Origin: Acidobacteriota bacterium
GTDB taxonomy: Bacteria > Acidobacteriota > Thermoanaerobaculia > Gp7-AA8
Reading direction: 5' to 3'
Length of the DNA: 5,712 bases
Assembly: GCA_003223695.1 (NCBI GenBank)
Contig: QHVY01000042.1
Coordinates: forward strand, 2,126-7,837
Position 1 is the first letter of the stretch. Each line of letters begins with the position of its first letter. The notes under the pieces are model-generated. The model was given only the letters and a program-made list of their open reading frames with translations, was not told the origin of the DNA and searched no databases. Both the position numbers and the translations under genes were made by a program. Positions 4,526 through 5,712 of the stretch are shown one piece after another.

Positions 4526-5685
4526 GAACGATAGTCGGCGTTGAGCGACACGTAGTCGTGACCGAGGTCGCTGGAGAGGATGACGGCGCGCGCGTTGCCG
4601 CTGCCGAGATCGAGTGTAATCGGAACGCGCTCGCGAGCGAAAACCCGCGCCGCATCCTTCTCCCGGTACTCCGCCGGATCGCCGTTGCGGACGAGCGTCA
4701 CGGCGCCGGCGTTCAACGAAACGCGTTTGATCGAGAAACGTGCGCCGCTGCGTCCGACCGCCGCGAGAATGCGGCCCCAGTTCGGATCGCCGCCGTGCAG
4801 CGCGGTTTTCACAAGCGGTGATGTGGCCACCGCGTGCGCGGCGAGCTTCGCCTCGCGTTCGTTCCGCGCGCCTCGCACTTCGAGCTCCATCACGCGCGTG
4901 GCCCCCTCCCCGTCGCGCACGATCATCCAGGCGAGATCGCGGCAGACGGCATTCAGAGCGCGCCGAAATTCGTGGAGGTCAGGCAATCCTGCCTGACCTG
5001 ATGCCATCAAGAGTACGCAATCGTTCGTTGACGTGTCACCATCAACGGAAATCGCGTTGAAGCTCTGATCGACCGCGATTTTCAAGCAGTGCTGGAGCGT
5101 CTTGGGCTCGAGCGTGGCGTCGGTCATCACAAACGCCAGCATCGTGGCCATGTTGGGATGGATCATGCCCGCGCCCTTTCCCACGCCAACGACGCGCGCC
5201 CGTTTGCCACCAGCGGCGAATGAAGCCTGCGCGACTTTCGGACCGACATCGGTGGTGAGAATCGCGTGCGAGAGCGCTTCGATGCCGCCCGGCGACAAAC
5301 GCGCCACGGCATCCGGCAGCGCCTCAGTCACTTTTTTGTCTGGAAGAACCACTCCGATCACGCCGGTCGACGCAAGAAAAATCTCATCAGGATCGCAGCG
5401 CAGCAATTGCGCCGCACGCGAACGCACGCGCTTCGCCGCATCGAGGCCGGGTTTCCCGGTTACCGCGTTTGCGCAGCCGGCGTTGACCACGACCGCCTTG
5501 ACGCGACCTCCAGTTTTCTTCAGCGATGCCTTCGCGAGAACGACTGGCGCGGCCTGAAATCGATTTTGTGTAAAGACGGCGGCGGCATTCGCTCCCGTCT
5601 CGGCCACGATGAGGCCGAGGTCGGGACGTTTTTTTCGGATGCCGGCGCGAATGCCGGAGGCAAGAAAACCTTTGGGAAGCTTCAT
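4522..5685 (-). CDS. argJ: Bifunctional glutamate N-acetyltransferase/amino-acid acetyltransferase (ArgJ)
   Basis: The 387-residue product is a full-length ArgJ. It moves the acetyl group from N-acetylornithine to glutamate, regenerating N-acetylglutamate in the cyclic arginine pathway; some members also use acetyl-CoA. ArgJ self-cleaves into alpha and beta chains, and the site is visible as Ala180-Thr181 in GKGAGMIHPNMATMLAF, with Thr181 the nucleophile. Other hallmarks are NAGCANAVTG (68-77), the oxyanion-hole pair Thr107-Gly108 in ASTGVIG, VDGDTSTND (214-222), RDGEGATR (257-264), HGGDPNWGRI (297-306) and the conserved ending DYVSLNADYRS. Whether it is mono- or bifunctional cannot be read from sequence. 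The ATG at 5685 has only a poor SD-like GGGG about 11 nt upstream, supplied by the repeat fragment there. A perfect 10-bp-stem palindrome lies within codons 229-237. It is convergent with and overlaps the VOC gene; any operon partners lie beyond the right edge. Confidence 0.97.
   Translation of the reverse strand: MKLPKGFLASGIRAGIRKKRPDLGLIVAETGANAAAVFTQNRFQAAPVVLAKASLKKTGGRVKAVVVNAGCANAVTGKPGLDAAKRVRSRAAQLLRCDPDEIFLASTGVIGVVLPDKKVTEALPDAVARLSPGGIEALSHAILTTDVGPKVAQASFAAGGKRARVVGVGKGAGMIHPNMATMLAFVMTDATLEPKTLQHCLKIAVDQSFNAISVDGDTSTNDCVLLMASGQAGLPDLHEFRRALNAVCRDLAWMIVRDGEGATRVMELEVRGARNEREAKLAAHAVATSPLVKTALHGGDPNWGRILAAVGRSGARFSIKRVSLNAGAVTLVRNGDPAEYREKDAARVFARERVPITLDLGSGNARAVILSSDLGHDYVSLNADYRS
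4976..4999. repeat. Perfect 10-bp-stem palindrome inside argJ
   Basis: AGGTCAGGCA (4976-4985) and TGCCTGACCT (4990-4999) are exact reverse complements around a 4-nt loop, ATCC on the plus strand (GGAT in the mRNA). The hairpin lies in the argJ reading frame, encoding SGQAGLPDL around residues 229-237. This segment lies between the conserved VDGDTSTND and AVCRDLA blocks, where ArgJ proteins vary in length and sequence. It is by far the strongest hairpin in any coding region of the window. It could be an in-frame copy of an extragenic palindromic repeat; whether it recurs elsewhere cannot be seen from this window. Confidence 0.6.
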
Positions 5686-5692
5686 ATCGTCA

Positions 5693-5712
5693 TGTCACCC
5701 CGAGCGTAGCGA
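5693..5712. repeat. Left end of a dispersed-type palindromic repeat upstream of argJ (truncated by the window)
   Basis: The last 20 bases, beginning TGTCACCCCGAGCG, match from memory the start of a type of short intergenic repeat common in several GC-rich environmental phyla. That type continues ...TAGCGAGGGG, so that CCCC and GGGG pair. Only the left arm lies inside the window. It begins 8 bp from the argJ start codon and would form part of the argJ leader, providing the only SD-like GGGG. Identification rests on recognition of the motif, not on a second copy here. Confidence 0.4.

Noticed and set aside
4240..4821. A 193-codon plus-strand frame spanning the VOC gene and the end of argJ
   Set aside because: It overlaps two recognised genes in a different frame or strand, has no start context and shows no domain.
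5599..5619. 7-bp inverted repeat CTCGGCC/GGCCGAG within argJ
   Set aside because: A stem of this length in GC-rich coding sequence is expected by chance, and no feature sets it apart.
5629..5635. Run of seven T (A7 in the argJ mRNA, codons about 16-20) as a possible slippage or phase-variation tract
   Set aside because: It simply encodes Lys-Lys in a conserved-length N-terminus; seven bases is short for phase variation and ArgJ is a housekeeping enzyme.

Overview
The window is GC-rich, densely packed bacterial chromosome. Signal peptides on two products, a periplasmic-type gamma-glutamyltransferase and several kinds of short dispersed-looking palindrome suggest a Gram-negative soil or sediment bacterium. 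Acidobacteriota or a similar phylum is my guess; nothing here fixes the taxon. There is no rRNA, tRNA, CRISPR array, transposase or phage gene.

Layout, left to right. (1) The N-terminal 68 codons of a secreted Ig/PKD-like surface protein lie on the minus strand and run off the left edge, preceded by a short AT-rich leader. (2) An M20-family dipeptidase (minus) is broken near its middle by a frameshift that looks like a short out-of-frame deletion. (3) A complete gamma-glutamyltransferase (minus) sits 45 bp upstream of it. (4) An HxlR-type regulator fused to an SCP2-like domain (minus) sits upstream of ggt, separated by two tandem hairpins flanked by CTACGAA direct repeats. (5) A divergent intergenic region holds three alternating AACTTGA half-sites, one of which overlaps a consensus TTGACA -35 box. 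(6) A small VOC/glyoxalase-fold protein is the only plus-strand gene. (7) A complete argJ (minus) converges on it; the two genes share the four bases TTAA at their stop codons. A fragment of a palindromic dispersed-type repeat lies just upstream of argJ at the right edge.

How the genes may work together. GGT removes the gamma-glutamyl group from glutathione or gamma-glutamyl peptides outside the cytoplasm. M20 enzymes of the CNDP2/Dug1 type can hydrolyse the resulting Cys-Gly in the cytoplasm. An HxlR regulator, from a family that often senses electrophiles or thiol stress, lies upstream with an N-terminal Cys and probably represses itself and the divergent VOC gene. This would be a compact thiol/gamma-glutamyl peptide module, but with the dipeptidase apparently broken or mis-assembled. 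ArgJ is an arginine-biosynthesis housekeeping gene and is probably an independent neighbour. I see no wholly new system. The points most worth checking are the operator array, the dipeptidase lesion and the palindromic elements, including one inside argJ.
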